From Micavibrio sp. UBA6212 (lineage in GTDB: Bacteria; Pseudomonadota; Alphaproteobacteria; Micavibrionales; Micavibrionaceae), in the NCBI GenBank assembly GCA_002421905.1, contig DISK01000001.1, positions 1-64,000 on the forward strand: a stretch of 64,000 nucleotides of DNA. The letters run 5' to 3'. This document shows positions 24,193 to 32,601 of this stretch, piece by piece. Each line of letters opens with the position of its first letter. Positions within the stretch are counted from its first letter, which is position 1. Position numbers and translations under genes: made by a program. Under the pieces are notes generated by a model. The model saw nothing but the letters and a program-made list of their open reading frames with translations. It did not search any database and was not told the DNA's origin.

Positions 24193-26271
24193 ATGTCTTT
24201 ATCTCTTAAAAACGGCTTATTAGCCGGTTCTGCGTTATTGTCTTTGTGTGTTTCCATGCCGCTTTCGGTGCGGGCGGAAACGACCCTTCCAGAAATTGGT
24301 GTGGATGCGATATGGAGTCCATATTCCACCCTATACAACACCTTGTTTCCCAAGTCTGCATCGTCTTCCAAGATGAGTGGGGGAGATGGGGGCGATTATT
24401 TGAGTTCTGTGGTCGGTGTATCAGGTTCGCGGATGGGTGGTCACGGTATTGATCCGGTCATTCACGGGCAGCAACAGACCCAGTTGAATGTCATTAATGA
24501 CGGAGCCTATATTCTGGGGGGCTGTCCAAACCGTATGGACCCGCCAACAGCATATGCCGCGCCGGATGCTTATGACTCTATTTCAATCGAGAAAGGATAT
24601 CAGTCCGTCCAGCATGGGTCAGGTGGTTCTGGAGGAACTATTTTGTTCGAGCGCAAGCCTTTGCCTTTTGAAAGTGATGAGTTTGGGTATATGGGCAAAG
24701 TTTCCGGAGGATTTCAGTCGAATGGTCATGCCCATGATACGGGTATTGATGTTGGGGCCGGAAATAAAGAGCTTCAATTGCGCGGATTATGGTCGCATTT
24801 CTCGATGGGTAATTATGAAGATGGTGACGGCGTAGAGGTTCGCTCTGCTGCCACATCTGAAAGCTATGCTTTGCTTCCAGTGTGGATGCCAACGCCGGAC
24901 ACAACAATCAAAGGCAGTGTCGAGTTGACCCGCATGGATGATGTTTTATATGCCGGAGCAGGAATGGATGCTCCGTATTCCAATGGTCTGACCCACCGCA
25001 TATCTTTGGAACATCGTGTGCATGGCGATGTTGTTAAAGGATTTGCAGTCAAGACGTATCGCAGCGGTGTCGATCATATGATGGATAATTTTTCTTTGCG
25101 CGCCAATGCGGGTATGAAAATGAAAACGGGATCGACTTCTGATACATTTGGCGGAACCTTGTCTGGTGATCTGGACGTATCGGGCGTGCCTTTGACTTTG
25201 GGGATTGATCTTCAGAATAATGACAAAGACGCCAAGAGATATAGCGGGATGGCCGCAGCAAGTGATGCCACGACGCCTCAATCTTATATGTGGCCGGATG
25301 TGCGTATTCGTCAAACCGGATTATTTGCCGAGGCTGATCCGGAATTGACTGATAGTTTGCGTCTGCGGGTTGGTGGACGATATGACATGGTCAAAGCCAG
25401 TGCTGACGGAGCCAATCAAGTGTTTGGTGCAGTGAGTGCCAACACGCTTTATTTTAACCACTATGGTGTTCGGGCGGAAGACAAGACAGAGCATAATCTG
25501 GGCGGGTTGTTGCGTCTGGAATATGATGTTGCGTCCAATGCCATGATCTTTGCCGGATTAAGTCGATCTGTCAGAACGGCAGAAGCAACTGAACGCTATA
25601 TGGCTGCCAATAATGGTGTGGCTGCTAATCGCTGGGTTGGTAATCCGAATCTTGATCCGGAGAAACATCATCAGATCGATGTTGGAGTCAGTCTGGATGG
25701 AGGCGCGTGGAAAAACACAATGTCGGGATATTATGATCGGGTTAGTGATTATATTTTCCGTGATCTTGCCCGTGGCCAAAGTAGTGTTGTTGCGACGTCC
25801 GGCGAGACGATCTACCGGAATATCAATGCGACATTGATGGGATTCGAGTATGAGACATCTTATCAATTAACTCCAAACTGGGGATTGGGTGCGGCTTTTG
25901 CCTATACCTATGGTCAAAACCGGAGTGATGATGATGCGTTGTCGCAAATTCCACCATTGGAAGGGAAGATTAGTGTCGATTATGCACGCGACATCTGGTC
26001 ATTCGGGTCGGCCTTTAATTTTGCCATGAAACAAACGCGGGTTGATGATGGTACTGCCCAGCGTGATGTCAGGGAAACCGCAGGTTATGGCACGCTTGAT
26101 TTGTATGCCAAGGCCGATTTGAAACCGTTTGATGTATCAGTCGGGGTTTATAACCTGTTTGATAAGAAATATGCGTCCCACCTTAATCGCAGCAATGCGG
26201 TTGATCCGACCGAAATTCAGGTGAATGAGCCAGGACGGTCAGTCGGTATCCGGATCAGTGGGCGGTTCTAG
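24193..26271 (+). CDS. oprC: TonB-dependent copper receptor (OprC/NosA family)
   Basis: Outer-membrane receptor of 692 residues. A signal peptide is cleaved near residue 28 (VRA-ET). The plug domain carries GGHGIDPVIHGQQQTQLNVINDGAY and the family-specific GGCPNRMDPPTAYAAPDAYD (residues 109-128); the CPNRMDPP motif is diagnostic for the TonB-copper receptor family. The beta-barrel ends in GRSVGIRISGRF with C-terminal Phe. AGGAG precedes the start. Met and His are frequent in the barrel, as expected for copper. It overlaps the following tonB by one base and forms an operon with the DUF2946-like gene. Expected substrate: copper ions, by family knowledge. Confidence 0.93.
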   Translation: MSLSLKNGLLAGSALLSLCVSMPLSVRAETTLPEIGVDAIWSPYSTLYNTLFPKSASSSKMSGGDGGDYLSSVVGVSGSRMGGHGIDPVIHGQQQTQLNVINDGAYILGGCPNRMDPPTAYAAPDAYDSISIEKGYQSVQHGSGGSGGTILFERKPLPFESDEFGYMGKVSGGFQSNGHAHDTGIDVGAGNKELQLRGLWSHFSMGNYEDGDGVEVRSAATSESYALLPVWMPTPDTTIKGSVELTRMDDVLYAGAGMDAPYSNGLTHRISLEHRVHGDVVKGFAVKTYRSGVDHMMDNFSLRANAGMKMKTGSTSDTFGGTLSGDLDVSGVPLTLGIDLQNNDKDAKRYSGMAAASDATTPQSYMWPDVRIRQTGLFAEADPELTDSLRLRVGGRYDMVKASADGANQVFGAVSANTLYFNHYGVRAEDKTEHNLGGLLRLEYDVASNAMIFAGLSRSVRTAEATERYMAANNGVAANRWVGNPNLDPEKHHQIDVGVSLDGGAWKNTMSGYYDRVSDYIFRDLARGQSSVVATSGETIYRNINATLMGFEYETSYQLTPNWGLGAAFAYTYGQNRSDDDALSQIPPLEGKISVDYARDIWSFGSAFNFAMKQTRVDDGTAQRDVRETAGYGTLDLYAKADLKPFDVSVGVYNLFDKKYASHLNRSNAVDPTEIQVNEPGRSVGIRISGRF

Positions 26272-26978
26272 TGATTGGAAAGTTCTTCCATAAATTCAAG
26301 ATCGACAGGGAGGTTTTGCCGTCCCTGTCGGCTTCTGTTGTGTTGCATGGTCTGATGGTTGTCGGGCTATCCGGATTTATCGGAAATTGGGGCGCAAAGG
26401 AGTTTAATGCAGAGTCTCTTGTTCCGGTACAACCACCACAGGCCGAGGTTTATGTCGAACTGGTCGAGACGATGCCCGAAGAAATTCCTGTGGTTCCAGA
26501 GGTTGTTCCCGAGAAGGTTAATAAGGTTGAGAAGGAGAAGGTTCCGGACCCCGAGAATAAACAAGACCAAAAGATTTTGAAAAAAGAACCGGAAAAAATA
26601 CCGGAGGTCAAAGCAAAAGCGAAAACGGTTCCGGAAAAGAAAGAAGCTGCCTATTCTGTCGAGATGAAAGAGGCGGGGATCGGTGGGGTGGATAACTATG
26701 CCGCGCGTGTTACATCCAAAATCAATGCACAAAAATTTTATCCATCACAGGCTCTCCGCAAGCATGAAGAAGGAGACGTGGTGGTATCTTTTAGAATTGA
26801 CCGGACAGGTGATGTCCATGATGTCAAGATCGCAGGAACGTCCTTTTCCCACAGTCTTGATCGTGCGGCGTTAAAAGCTGTCGAGAAGGCCTCCCCTTTT
26901 GATCATCCGCCAGAATATATGTCAGAAAGAGACTTGAGTTTCAAAGTTCCCGTGCGATATCGCTTGCACGCAGAATAG
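26271..26978 (+). CDS. tonB: TonB energy-transducing protein
   Basis: 235 residues. The start is GTG at 26271, sharing a G with the receptor's stop (TAGTG), so translation is coupled. An N-terminal membrane helix (LPSLSASVVLHGLMVVGLSGFIG) contains the conserved Ser and His positions of TonB. A Pro/Glu/Lys-rich periplasm-spanning linker runs from about 50 to 130, and the C-terminal TonB domain shows YPSQALRKHEEGDVVVSFRID and SLDRAALKAVEKASPFDHPP. ExbB/ExbD are not adjacent, so it must borrow a complex encoded elsewhere. Its last 38 bases overlap the end of a convergent GGDEF gene. Confidence 0.92.
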   Translation: MIGKFFHKFKIDREVLPSLSASVVLHGLMVVGLSGFIGNWGAKEFNAESLVPVQPPQAEVYVELVETMPEEIPVVPEVVPEKVNKVEKEKVPDPENKQDQKILKKEPEKIPEVKAKAKTVPEKKEAAYSVEMKEAGIGGVDNYAARVTSKINAQKFYPSQALRKHEEGDVVVSFRIDRTGDVHDVKIAGTSFSHSLDRAALKAVEKASPFDHPPEYMSERDLSFKVPVRYRLHAE

Positions 26979-27579
26979 ATTTTGTTGGAGACATTGGAGA
27001 AGGCTTTTGTTTCTTGCGGGATTTTTTTGTTTTTCGCATCAGCAAGTCAGCCTGTTTAAGATTTTCCAACGGAGAAATTTGTTTATCGTAGGAGAATATG
27101 CCGATACTGCCGCGGATCGGGATGATATTCTCCTGAACATTCAGGGAGAGTTCGCCATCCAACATGAGCTCCAGTCGTTTGACCACGGCCTGATTGGCGA
27201 GTTCGGGAGTTGTTCCCATGAGGAAGAGAACGAATTCATCGCCGCCTTTGCGGATTGCAATGTCAGTTGATCGGATATTTTTGCGGATCATTTGCCCCAA
27301 AAGGCGCAAGGCATCGTCGCCAACATCATCTCCGTAAATCTTATTGAGTTGTCCGAAATCGTCCAGATCAATAAAAAGTAAAGTGATGTCGCCTTTATGC
27401 TCATCGTCTCTGCGATTTTTGATGTGATCCTCGACTTGATGAAGCATGCGGCGGTTATGAAGACCCGTTAGATCATCCGTTGTTGCCATGATTTCCCAAT
27501 ATCGCGCAGACTCTTTTGCGATACTTAATTCACGTTTGAGCGTTTTGACGAGGCTTTGCGCATCAAAGGGCATATCCAT
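26941..27579 (-). CDS. Diguanylate cyclase (GGDEF) 1
   Basis: 212 residues from the ATG at 27579 (AGGA seven bases upstream). A short N-terminal helix (LVKTLKRELSIAKESARYWEIMATT) leads into a GGDEF domain with DDLTGLHNRR, LFIDLDDFGQLNKIYGDDVGDD and an intact GGDEF in IAIRKGGDEFVLF. RSTD sits five residues before GGDEF, the RxxD inhibitory site that binds c-di-GMP. There is no membrane or sensor domain. The C-terminus is basic. Expected to make c-di-GMP from two GTP under product inhibition. Its 3' end overlaps tonB on the other strand by 38 bases. Confidence 0.9.
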   Translation of the reverse strand: MDMPFDAQSLVKTLKRELSIAKESARYWEIMATTDDLTGLHNRRMLHQVEDHIKNRRDDEHKGDITLLFIDLDDFGQLNKIYGDDVGDDALRLLGQMIRKNIRSTDIAIRKGGDEFVLFLMGTTPELANQAVVKRLELMLDGELSLNVQENIIPIRGSIGIFSYDKQISPLENLKQADLLMRKTKKSRKKQKPSPMSPTKSILRASDIAREL

Positions 27580-27698
27580 TTTGATGTCCTGACTTGTTGT
27601 GTGTCTATACAACAGAATAGCACCCCGAATCTTATCGGGTGATGAAGAATGGATACAAATTAAGAGAAATATCTAACGCATTCTCGCACAGATCTATT

Positions 27699-28445
27699 TT
27701 AAGGTGCGATGGTTCTGCTTTGAATAGATTCTGGACTGCGTCTTTCGCTGGTTTCGGCTTTCCCAGGTCTTAGTTTGTGGAGATTTGTTTTTTGATCTGC
27801 CATATGGTCAAGTTCCGCCATGGCTTCCTTGACAGAAAGTTTTTCTGTTAGATCCATTGTTGAGGATATCCCGTAGCTGAAACCACGAAATGGAATTTTG
27901 TTCCCCATAATCTCAAAGGTCCAATTTTTGGAGGCTTCGAATATTGCCTCCATTTTTTTAGAAATGCTCTGGGTATCTGTATCTACTGCCAGAATAGCAA
28001 ATTCATCTCCACCCAACCGTGCTACGACATCGTCTTTACGGAAGAAATGTCCTATGCGTTGGCCAAATATTTCGAAATATTTATCACCAGCCTGATGTCC
28101 GTAATTGTCATTGATTGGCTTGAAGCCATCGAGATCCATCCGGATGATGGCTACATCACCCGAATTGTGACGTCCTGTCAGCTTATGGGCAATAATGGCT
28201 TCGAATTTCGTATTAAATCCTACTCTGCTGGATAGACCTGTAATAGGGTCAATAAGTAGGGCATTTCTAAGCTGTTCATTCTCGGCTTTTAACCTTGCGA
28301 TTTCAACCGATGGATTGTGATGGTAAGAAGGGCCATATTTCGTGAACAATGGATATGGCGTCGTTGTCTGTGGAACACTGCCATATGCTTGTGCCACTTC
28401 CTCCCAGCTTGCAGAAAAAGATATTTGTTGTTGTTTCTTGTCCAT
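27699..28445 (-). CDS. Diguanylate cyclase (GGDEF) 2
   Basis: 248 residues. An N-terminal unstructured part (about 1-45) precedes a short coiled coil (VEIARLKAENEQLRNALL) and a GGDEF domain with DPITGLSSRVGF, IIRMDLDGFKPINDNYGHQAGD and VVARLGGDEFAIL. The RxxD inhibitory site is RKDD, five residues before GGDEF. The C-terminal 40 residues are charged and probably disordered. No membrane segment. A full TTAA-N7-TTAAC motif lies 59-74 bases upstream, so cell-cycle control by CtrA is possible. No coding overlap with neighbours; probably its own transcript. Confidence 0.9.
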   Translation of the reverse strand: MDKKQQQISFSASWEEVAQAYGSVPQTTTPYPLFTKYGPSYHHNPSVEIARLKAENEQLRNALLIDPITGLSSRVGFNTKFEAIIAHKLTGRHNSGDVAIIRMDLDGFKPINDNYGHQAGDKYFEIFGQRIGHFFRKDDVVARLGGDEFAILAVDTDTQSISKKMEAIFEASKNWTFEIMGNKIPFRGFSYGISSTMDLTEKLSVKEAMAELDHMADQKTNLHKLRPGKAETSERRSPESIQSRTIAP

Positions 28446-28503
28446 TTTTCACACACCCCTGACAATTGTATCGTCAGAAAAATTAACGTTTTTGTCATTT
28501 TAG

Positions 28504-28519
28504 TTAACGGGAGGTTAAC
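28504..28519. promoter_or_regulatory. Predicted CtrA box upstream of GGDEF 2
   Basis: TTAA-CGGGAGG-TTAAC matches the full CtrA consensus (TTAA-N7-TTAAC) and, being flanked by G, reads as a full site on the other strand too. A further TTAAC half-site is at 28483-28487. Placed 59-74 bases before the GGDEF 2 start codon. Confidence 0.5.
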
Positions 28520-28592
28520 ACAAAAATAACAGAAGAACAAGTTTTTCATAAGTTTTTCAATTATTCTGTGGCAGGCCCAAATAATGGTCAAT

Positions 28593-28632
28593 AAAAAGCC
28601 CCCCGATCGGGTTGGGGACCTCAATCGGGGGG
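28593..28632 (-). terminator. Rho-independent terminator of GGDEF 3
   Basis: Stem CCCCCCGAT (28599-28607) / ATCGGGGGG (28624-28632) with a 16-base loop, followed on the minus strand by C and five U. It lies 66 bases after the GGDEF 3 stop. Confidence 0.85.
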
Positions 28633-28697
28633 TGGGGGGACACCAGCATTCAGGGTTGGGTAAGGGGAGGTAAGGGAATGCTGGAAACTTGTTGAAC

Positions 28698-29375
28698 CTA
28701 GTTCTGCGCAGCTGTGCGAGAGGCCTCTTTTGACTTTCTTTTGTTGTTGTACATATCTTTGTCGGCGCAAGAGAAGATTTCAGCAGCAGAATGGTTCCTA
28801 TCGTAGGGCTTCATGCCAATGCTGGCGCTGATTTGTAATTCGGTTCCTTCCCAGATCAGGGAGAGGTTGTTGAGTTTCCAGATCAGGCCTTGAATGCGGG
28901 CAAGTAAAGCCTCTGCGGTTGTGTCTGTCATCAGGATAACGAATTCGTCTCCACCCATGCGCGCCGCCGCATCCATGGCGCGGACTTCATGTTTTATGAC
29001 TTGGCCGACCAGTTTCAGGCAGGCGTCTCCGGCTTGATGTCCGTAGGTGTCGTTGATAGCTTTGAAATTGTCCATATCGATCATCAGCAAAACTCCGCCT
29101 ACAGATTTTCCACGCTGGACGCGATCAAGTTCGCCTTCAAAGGCTTGTTCAAATCCCCGGCGGTTCTTTAGTCCCGTAAGCAAATCTGTTGTGGCCGCTT
29201 CTTCAAAGTGAGCGATTTTGTTTTTTAATTCTTCAATCTGATGACGATTTTGATCCAGTTCGGTTTGAGCCTGTCCCAGCAAGGACATCGCGGTTGCCAG
29301 AATGCGGTGCAGTCCGTTTTCCATCATGCGCGGGGAAACATTGATGCTTTCATGCAACGACATGATTTGTTCCAT
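28698..29375 (-). CDS. Diguanylate cyclase (GGDEF) 3
   Basis: 225 residues from the ATG at 29375, which has AGAGGA six bases upstream; an ATG at 29420 would add 15 residues and is the alternative. The N-terminal half is helical (GLHRILATAMSLLGQAQTELDQNRHQIEELKNKIAHFEE), a likely dimerising coiled coil. The GGDEF domain has TDLLTGLKNRRGF, LMIDMDNFKAINDTYGHQAGD and AAARMGGDEFVIL, with the RxxD inhibitory site RAMD five residues before GGDEF. No membrane segment. It is the first of three cyclase genes in a row on this strand, each apparently a separate unit. Confidence 0.9.
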   Translation of the reverse strand: MEQIMSLHESINVSPRMMENGLHRILATAMSLLGQAQTELDQNRHQIEELKNKIAHFEEAATTDLLTGLKNRRGFEQAFEGELDRVQRGKSVGGVLLMIDMDNFKAINDTYGHQAGDACLKLVGQVIKHEVRAMDAAARMGGDEFVILMTDTTAEALLARIQGLIWKLNNLSLIWEGTELQISASIGMKPYDRNHSAAEIFSCADKDMYNNKRKSKEASRTAAQN

Positions 29376-29742
29376 AAAATTTCCTCTTTGTTGCGGTGCT
29401 GCCGATGTATATGTATTCATGATCCTCAAACCCTTCCCTCAATTTTGCCATTTGTCCGGTTTTCTTCTTGTCAGAATAGATTTGCGAAAGTCGTGCCAAA
29501 ATAAATTTAAAAATAAAAACCTTGTATTTCTAAGGGATTGCGCGGATTTACCTGTGGTTTACCAAGATATTGGTGGAGGGAAGCTTTTTCCCTTAAGACT
29601 TTTTTTCCGCCCTATAGGGTAGAATTTTCCAGATAACCCGACTCAAGGATTTATAAGGGGAGGTCATGGCTTTTCAGGGCAGTTTCCTTCCTATATAAAG
29701 AAAAAGAGCTAGGTTTATCTTGGTTAAGGAATTGGGGCTTTT
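29376..29742. other. Spacer between GGDEF 3 and eipB
   Basis: 367 bases, AT-rich, that must hold divergent promoters. Visible items are a small hairpin (GGGAA-GCTTT-TTCCC near 29577) followed at a distance by a T-run, and a 10-codon reading frame with a very strong ribosome-binding site, listed separately. No tRNA, repeat or longer gene was seen. Confidence 0.5.
29666..29698 (+). CDS. Possible 10-residue leader peptide upstream of eipB
   Basis: ATG at 29666 follows AAGGGGAGGTC, one of the best Shine-Dalgarno sequences in the window, and encodes MAFQGSFLPI before TAA, 44 bases before eipB. It could be a translated leader or the remnant of a start region. No attenuator hairpin follows. Evidence is limited to the ribosome-binding site. 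Confidence 0.25.
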   Translation: MAFQGSFLPI

Positions 29743-30642
29743 ATGACGTTCTTACAGGCCAGATCAATCTTTCTGGCATTCAGTCTGATTTTATATTGTG
29801 GCGGGGGAGATTCCCATGCTGTTGCTGCGCCATCCCCTGCATTACCTGTTGATGCCGTGATGGCAAAAAATGCGATTGAGCCACATAGGGCTATCTACCA
29901 AATCAAAATGAGTTCGGTTAAACGTGGGTCGCAGGTGCTCGGAATTACCGGCATCATGTCGTATGTTTTGAAAAAATCCTGTCATGGATGGATCACCGAT
30001 CACCGATTCGACATGGTTTATCAATATAGTACGTCACCCTCCATTCGTGTGGATACCAAGTTTTCCAGTTTTGAAAACTTTGCAGGAACAGATTTGACCT
30101 TTTCGTCTTCCAGAAGTCGTGACGGTGAGGTTTATGATAAGGTCAGAGGAAATGCGAGCATCGATCCTGATCACCAGAAAAAGAGTATTGCAGATTACTC
30201 GATTCCAGAAGGCATGCAGTATGATTTGTCCAAGGGAACGTTATTTCCCATTGCCCACACATATTACTTGATTTCAGAGGCCAGAAAAGGCCGTCGTGTG
30301 ATTCCCTCGATTGTATTTGATGGAAGTGATGATCAAGGGCCCGTGGAAATCAATACTGTTATAGGACGGAAGAATGATGCTCAAAACCTTTCCGATAAAC
30401 AAGATTCTTCTAATGTGAAAAAGAGCAAAATAGATAATACGCTTCTGAATGTGCCTGTGTGGCAGGTTAATATGGCGATTTTCCCTGTGGATGATGCCGA
30501 AGTTCTGGCGGATTACGAATTAAGTATGGATCTTCTCGAGAATGGAATTGTGCGCGAGATGAACGTTGATTATCATGACTTCTCAATAAATCAGAAATTG
30601 GTCGCTTTGGAGAAAGTCTCTCCGGAAAAATGTGAGGAATAA
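29743..30642 (+). CDS. eipB: EipB family periplasmic envelope protein (DUF1849)
   Basis: 299 residues. It has an N-terminal signal peptide (cleavage near AVA-AP, about residue 29) and the family layout: an early EPHRAIYQIKM, ITGIMSYVLKKSCHGW with Cys 80, a beta-rich body and a C-terminal EKC with Cys 297. The two Cys match the conserved disulfide described for Brucella EipB, a spiral beta-structured periplasmic protein needed for envelope integrity. It is five bases upstream of divK, so envelope and cell-cycle genes may share a transcript. The insert NLSDKQDSSNVKKSKIDN (about 215-232) is low in structure and may be lineage-specific. Confidence 0.82.
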   Translation: MTFLQARSIFLAFSLILYCGGGDSHAVAAPSPALPVDAVMAKNAIEPHRAIYQIKMSSVKRGSQVLGITGIMSYVLKKSCHGWITDHRFDMVYQYSTSPSIRVDTKFSSFENFAGTDLTFSSSRSRDGEVYDKVRGNASIDPDHQKKSIADYSIPEGMQYDLSKGTLFPIAHTYYLISEARKGRRVIPSIVFDGSDDQGPVEINTVIGRKNDAQNLSDKQDSSNVKKSKIDNTLLNVPVWQVNMAIFPVDDAEVLADYELSMDLLENGIVREMNVDYHDFSINQKLVALEKVSPEKCEE

Positions 30643-30647
30643 TCAAG

Positions 30648-31055
30648 ATGCAAAATTCGCCGATGGCTGGAAAAAAAGTCCTGATTGTCGAGGACAATGA
30701 GCTGAACATGAAATTGTTTCATGATCTTCTGGAAGCACATGGTGTCTTGACCGTTCAGGCAAGAGACGGAAAAAATGTCCTCGCCCTTGCCAGAGAGCAT
30801 AAGCCCGATTTGATTCTGATGGATATTCAGCTTCCAGAGGTATCCGGTCTTGATGTGACCAAATGGATTAAGGAAGATGACGATTTGAAAACAATCCCTG
30901 TGGTGGCAGTAACTGCATTTGCCATGAAGGGGGATGAGCAAAAAATCCGTGAAGGGGGATGTGAAGATTATATTTCCAAACCAATTTCGGTTGTTAAATT
31001 CATCGAAACGGTTCAGAAATTTCTGGTTCCTGCCGAAGATGAACCTAACCTATAA
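30648..31055 (+). CDS. divK: Single-domain response regulator DivK
   Basis: 135 residues, one receiver domain. KVLIVEDNELNMKLFHDLLEA, the phospho-acceptor Asp 59 in DLILMDIQLPE, VVAVTAFAMKGDE and YISKPISV are nearly those of Caulobacter DivK. In that system phospho-DivK acts through DivL to turn CckA towards phosphatase activity and so lower CtrA. It starts five bases after eipB (GAGG ten bases upstream) and is 21 bases before pleD. The extra N-terminal MQNSP may be translated or the second ATG used. Partner kinases PleC/DivJ are not in the window. Confidence 0.95.
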   Translation: MQNSPMAGKKVLIVEDNELNMKLFHDLLEAHGVLTVQARDGKNVLALAREHKPDLILMDIQLPEVSGLDVTKWIKEDDDLKTIPVVAVTAFAMKGDEQKIREGGCEDYISKPISVVKFIETVQKFLVPAEDEPNL

Positions 31056-31076
31056 GGGATTTGAAGATAGATATAA

Positions 31077-32471
31077 ATGACAGCACGTGTTCTGGTAGTT
31101 GATGACATTTTACCCAACGTCAAATTGCTCGAAGCCAAGTTAAGGGCTGAGTATTATGAGGTTGTAACCGCTTTGAACGGACCGGAAGCATTGAAGAAGG
31201 TGGCGGAGTGCAATCCTGATGTTGTGCTGCTCGATGTGATGATGCCTGGTATGGACGGCTTTGAAGTCTGCCGGCAGATCAAAGCCAATCCTTTGACCTC
31301 GCATATCCCTGTTGTGATGGTTACGGCTTTAACGGATGTTGAAGACCGCGTGCGGGGACTTGAAAACGGCGCGGATGATTTCTTGTCCAAACCTGTTAAT
31401 GATGTGGCCTTGATGGCGCGTGTCCGGTCGCTGGTTCGTTTGAAAATGACAATTGATGAATGGCGTGCCCGTGAAAGTACGGCGTCCCAGCTCGGTGTCG
31501 GTGATAGTGCCGCTTCGGTGATGTTGCAACCTGTAGAGAGCGCCAATGTTCTAGTGCTTGAGGACATGGCGTTTGATGCCAACAAGATTGTTGACGCTAT
31601 GGCGCGGGATCAAGACCATGTTACGGTCGTGACCAGTGGCATGGATGCCTTGAAAGAGATATCAGCCAATGAATTTGATCTGATTTTTCTTTCTTTGAAC
31701 CTAAAGAATGAGGATGGTGTGCGGTTCTGCGCTCATTTGCGGTCTAACGAACGTACTCGCTCGACTCCTATTGTGATGTTGGGAAATGATACAGATCTTG
31801 ATCGGATTGCCCATTGTCTTGAGATCGGGGCGCATGATTACCTGTTGCGGCCTTTGGATCGTAATGAAATGCTGGCGCGTTGCCGAACCCAAATTCGCCG
31901 TAAGAGATTTCAAGACAAGTTGCGGGCCAATTACGAGATTTCACTCTCTATGGCTTTGACGGATGCCTTGACCGGTCTTTATAACAGACGGTATTTCGAG
32001 GTTCACATGCAAAAGACTCTTCAGTCAACGCGCGAAAATCGTAAACCGCTTGGGTTTTTGTATATGGACATTGACCATTTCAAGGCCATCAACGATACAC
32101 ACGGGCATCAGGTAGGAGATGAAATTCTCAGAGGTTTTGCTGACCGTATCAAAGATGGTGTTCGTTCTTTCGATCTGGTCGCTCGGTTGGGTGGAGAGGA
32201 ATTTGTTGCGATCCTGCCGGATACTACCGAGGAAGTAGCTTATGCTGTGGCTGAACGTTTGCGTAAACTTATTGCAGACACACCATTTCCTTGTAGCGCT
32301 TCGGAAGGGCATTTGAGTATTACTTCTTCTTTCGGTGGTGTCGTCATAAATGGAGATGAAATTGATACGGTTGATGTCACGAGCCTGATCCAGAAAGCGG
32401 ACGCCCAGCTATATGAAGCCAAGCATAATGGACGGAATTGTGTTTATTTCGATGGCAAGGGCCGCCTTTAG
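31077..32471 (+). CDS. pleD: Response regulator diguanylate cyclase PleD
   Basis: 464 residues: receiver 1 (1-125) with phospho-acceptor Asp 53 in VVLLDVMMPGMDGFEV; receiver 2 (about 160-285), where the acceptor position is Ser (LIFLSLNLKNEDG), so it is an adaptor domain; and a C-terminal GGDEF domain with TDALTGLYNRRYFE, LYMDIDHFKAINDTHGHQVGDE and the active motif GGEEF in LVARLGGEEFVAI. The inhibitory RxxD site is RSFD five residues before. Same design as Caulobacter PleD, which makes c-di-GMP at the stalked pole when phosphorylated. It follows divK; rpmG is convergent, as in other alphaproteobacteria. Confidence 0.96.
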   Translation: MTARVLVVDDILPNVKLLEAKLRAEYYEVVTALNGPEALKKVAECNPDVVLLDVMMPGMDGFEVCRQIKANPLTSHIPVVMVTALTDVEDRVRGLENGADDFLSKPVNDVALMARVRSLVRLKMTIDEWRARESTASQLGVGDSAASVMLQPVESANVLVLEDMAFDANKIVDAMARDQDHVTVVTSGMDALKEISANEFDLIFLSLNLKNEDGVRFCAHLRSNERTRSTPIVMLGNDTDLDRIAHCLEIGAHDYLLRPLDRNEMLARCRTQIRRKRFQDKLRANYEISLSMALTDALTGLYNRRYFEVHMQKTLQSTRENRKPLGFLYMDIDHFKAINDTHGHQVGDEILRGFADRIKDGVRSFDLVARLGGEEFVAILPDTTEEVAYAVAERLRKLIADTPFPCSASEGHLSITSSFGGVVINGDEIDTVDVTSLIQKADAQLYEAKHNGRNCVYFDGKGRL

Positions 32472-32512
32472 TCTTCTCACCTCACTTTGAGACATCGTAT
32501 CCAGTAGAATCA

Positions 32513-32547
32513 AAAAAACCCACTCGAAGAAATCGAGTGGGTTTTGA
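32513..32547. terminator. Bidirectional terminator between pleD and rpmG
   Basis: AAAACCCACTCGA-AGAAA-TCGAGTGGGTTTT: a 13-bp perfect stem with A and T ends, so it can stop transcription from both convergent genes. Confidence 0.93.
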
Positions 32548-32601
32548 AGTTTCTTGCAACCAACACGCCTCGGAAGAAGCGTGAAGCTCTGCTCACTATT
32601 C

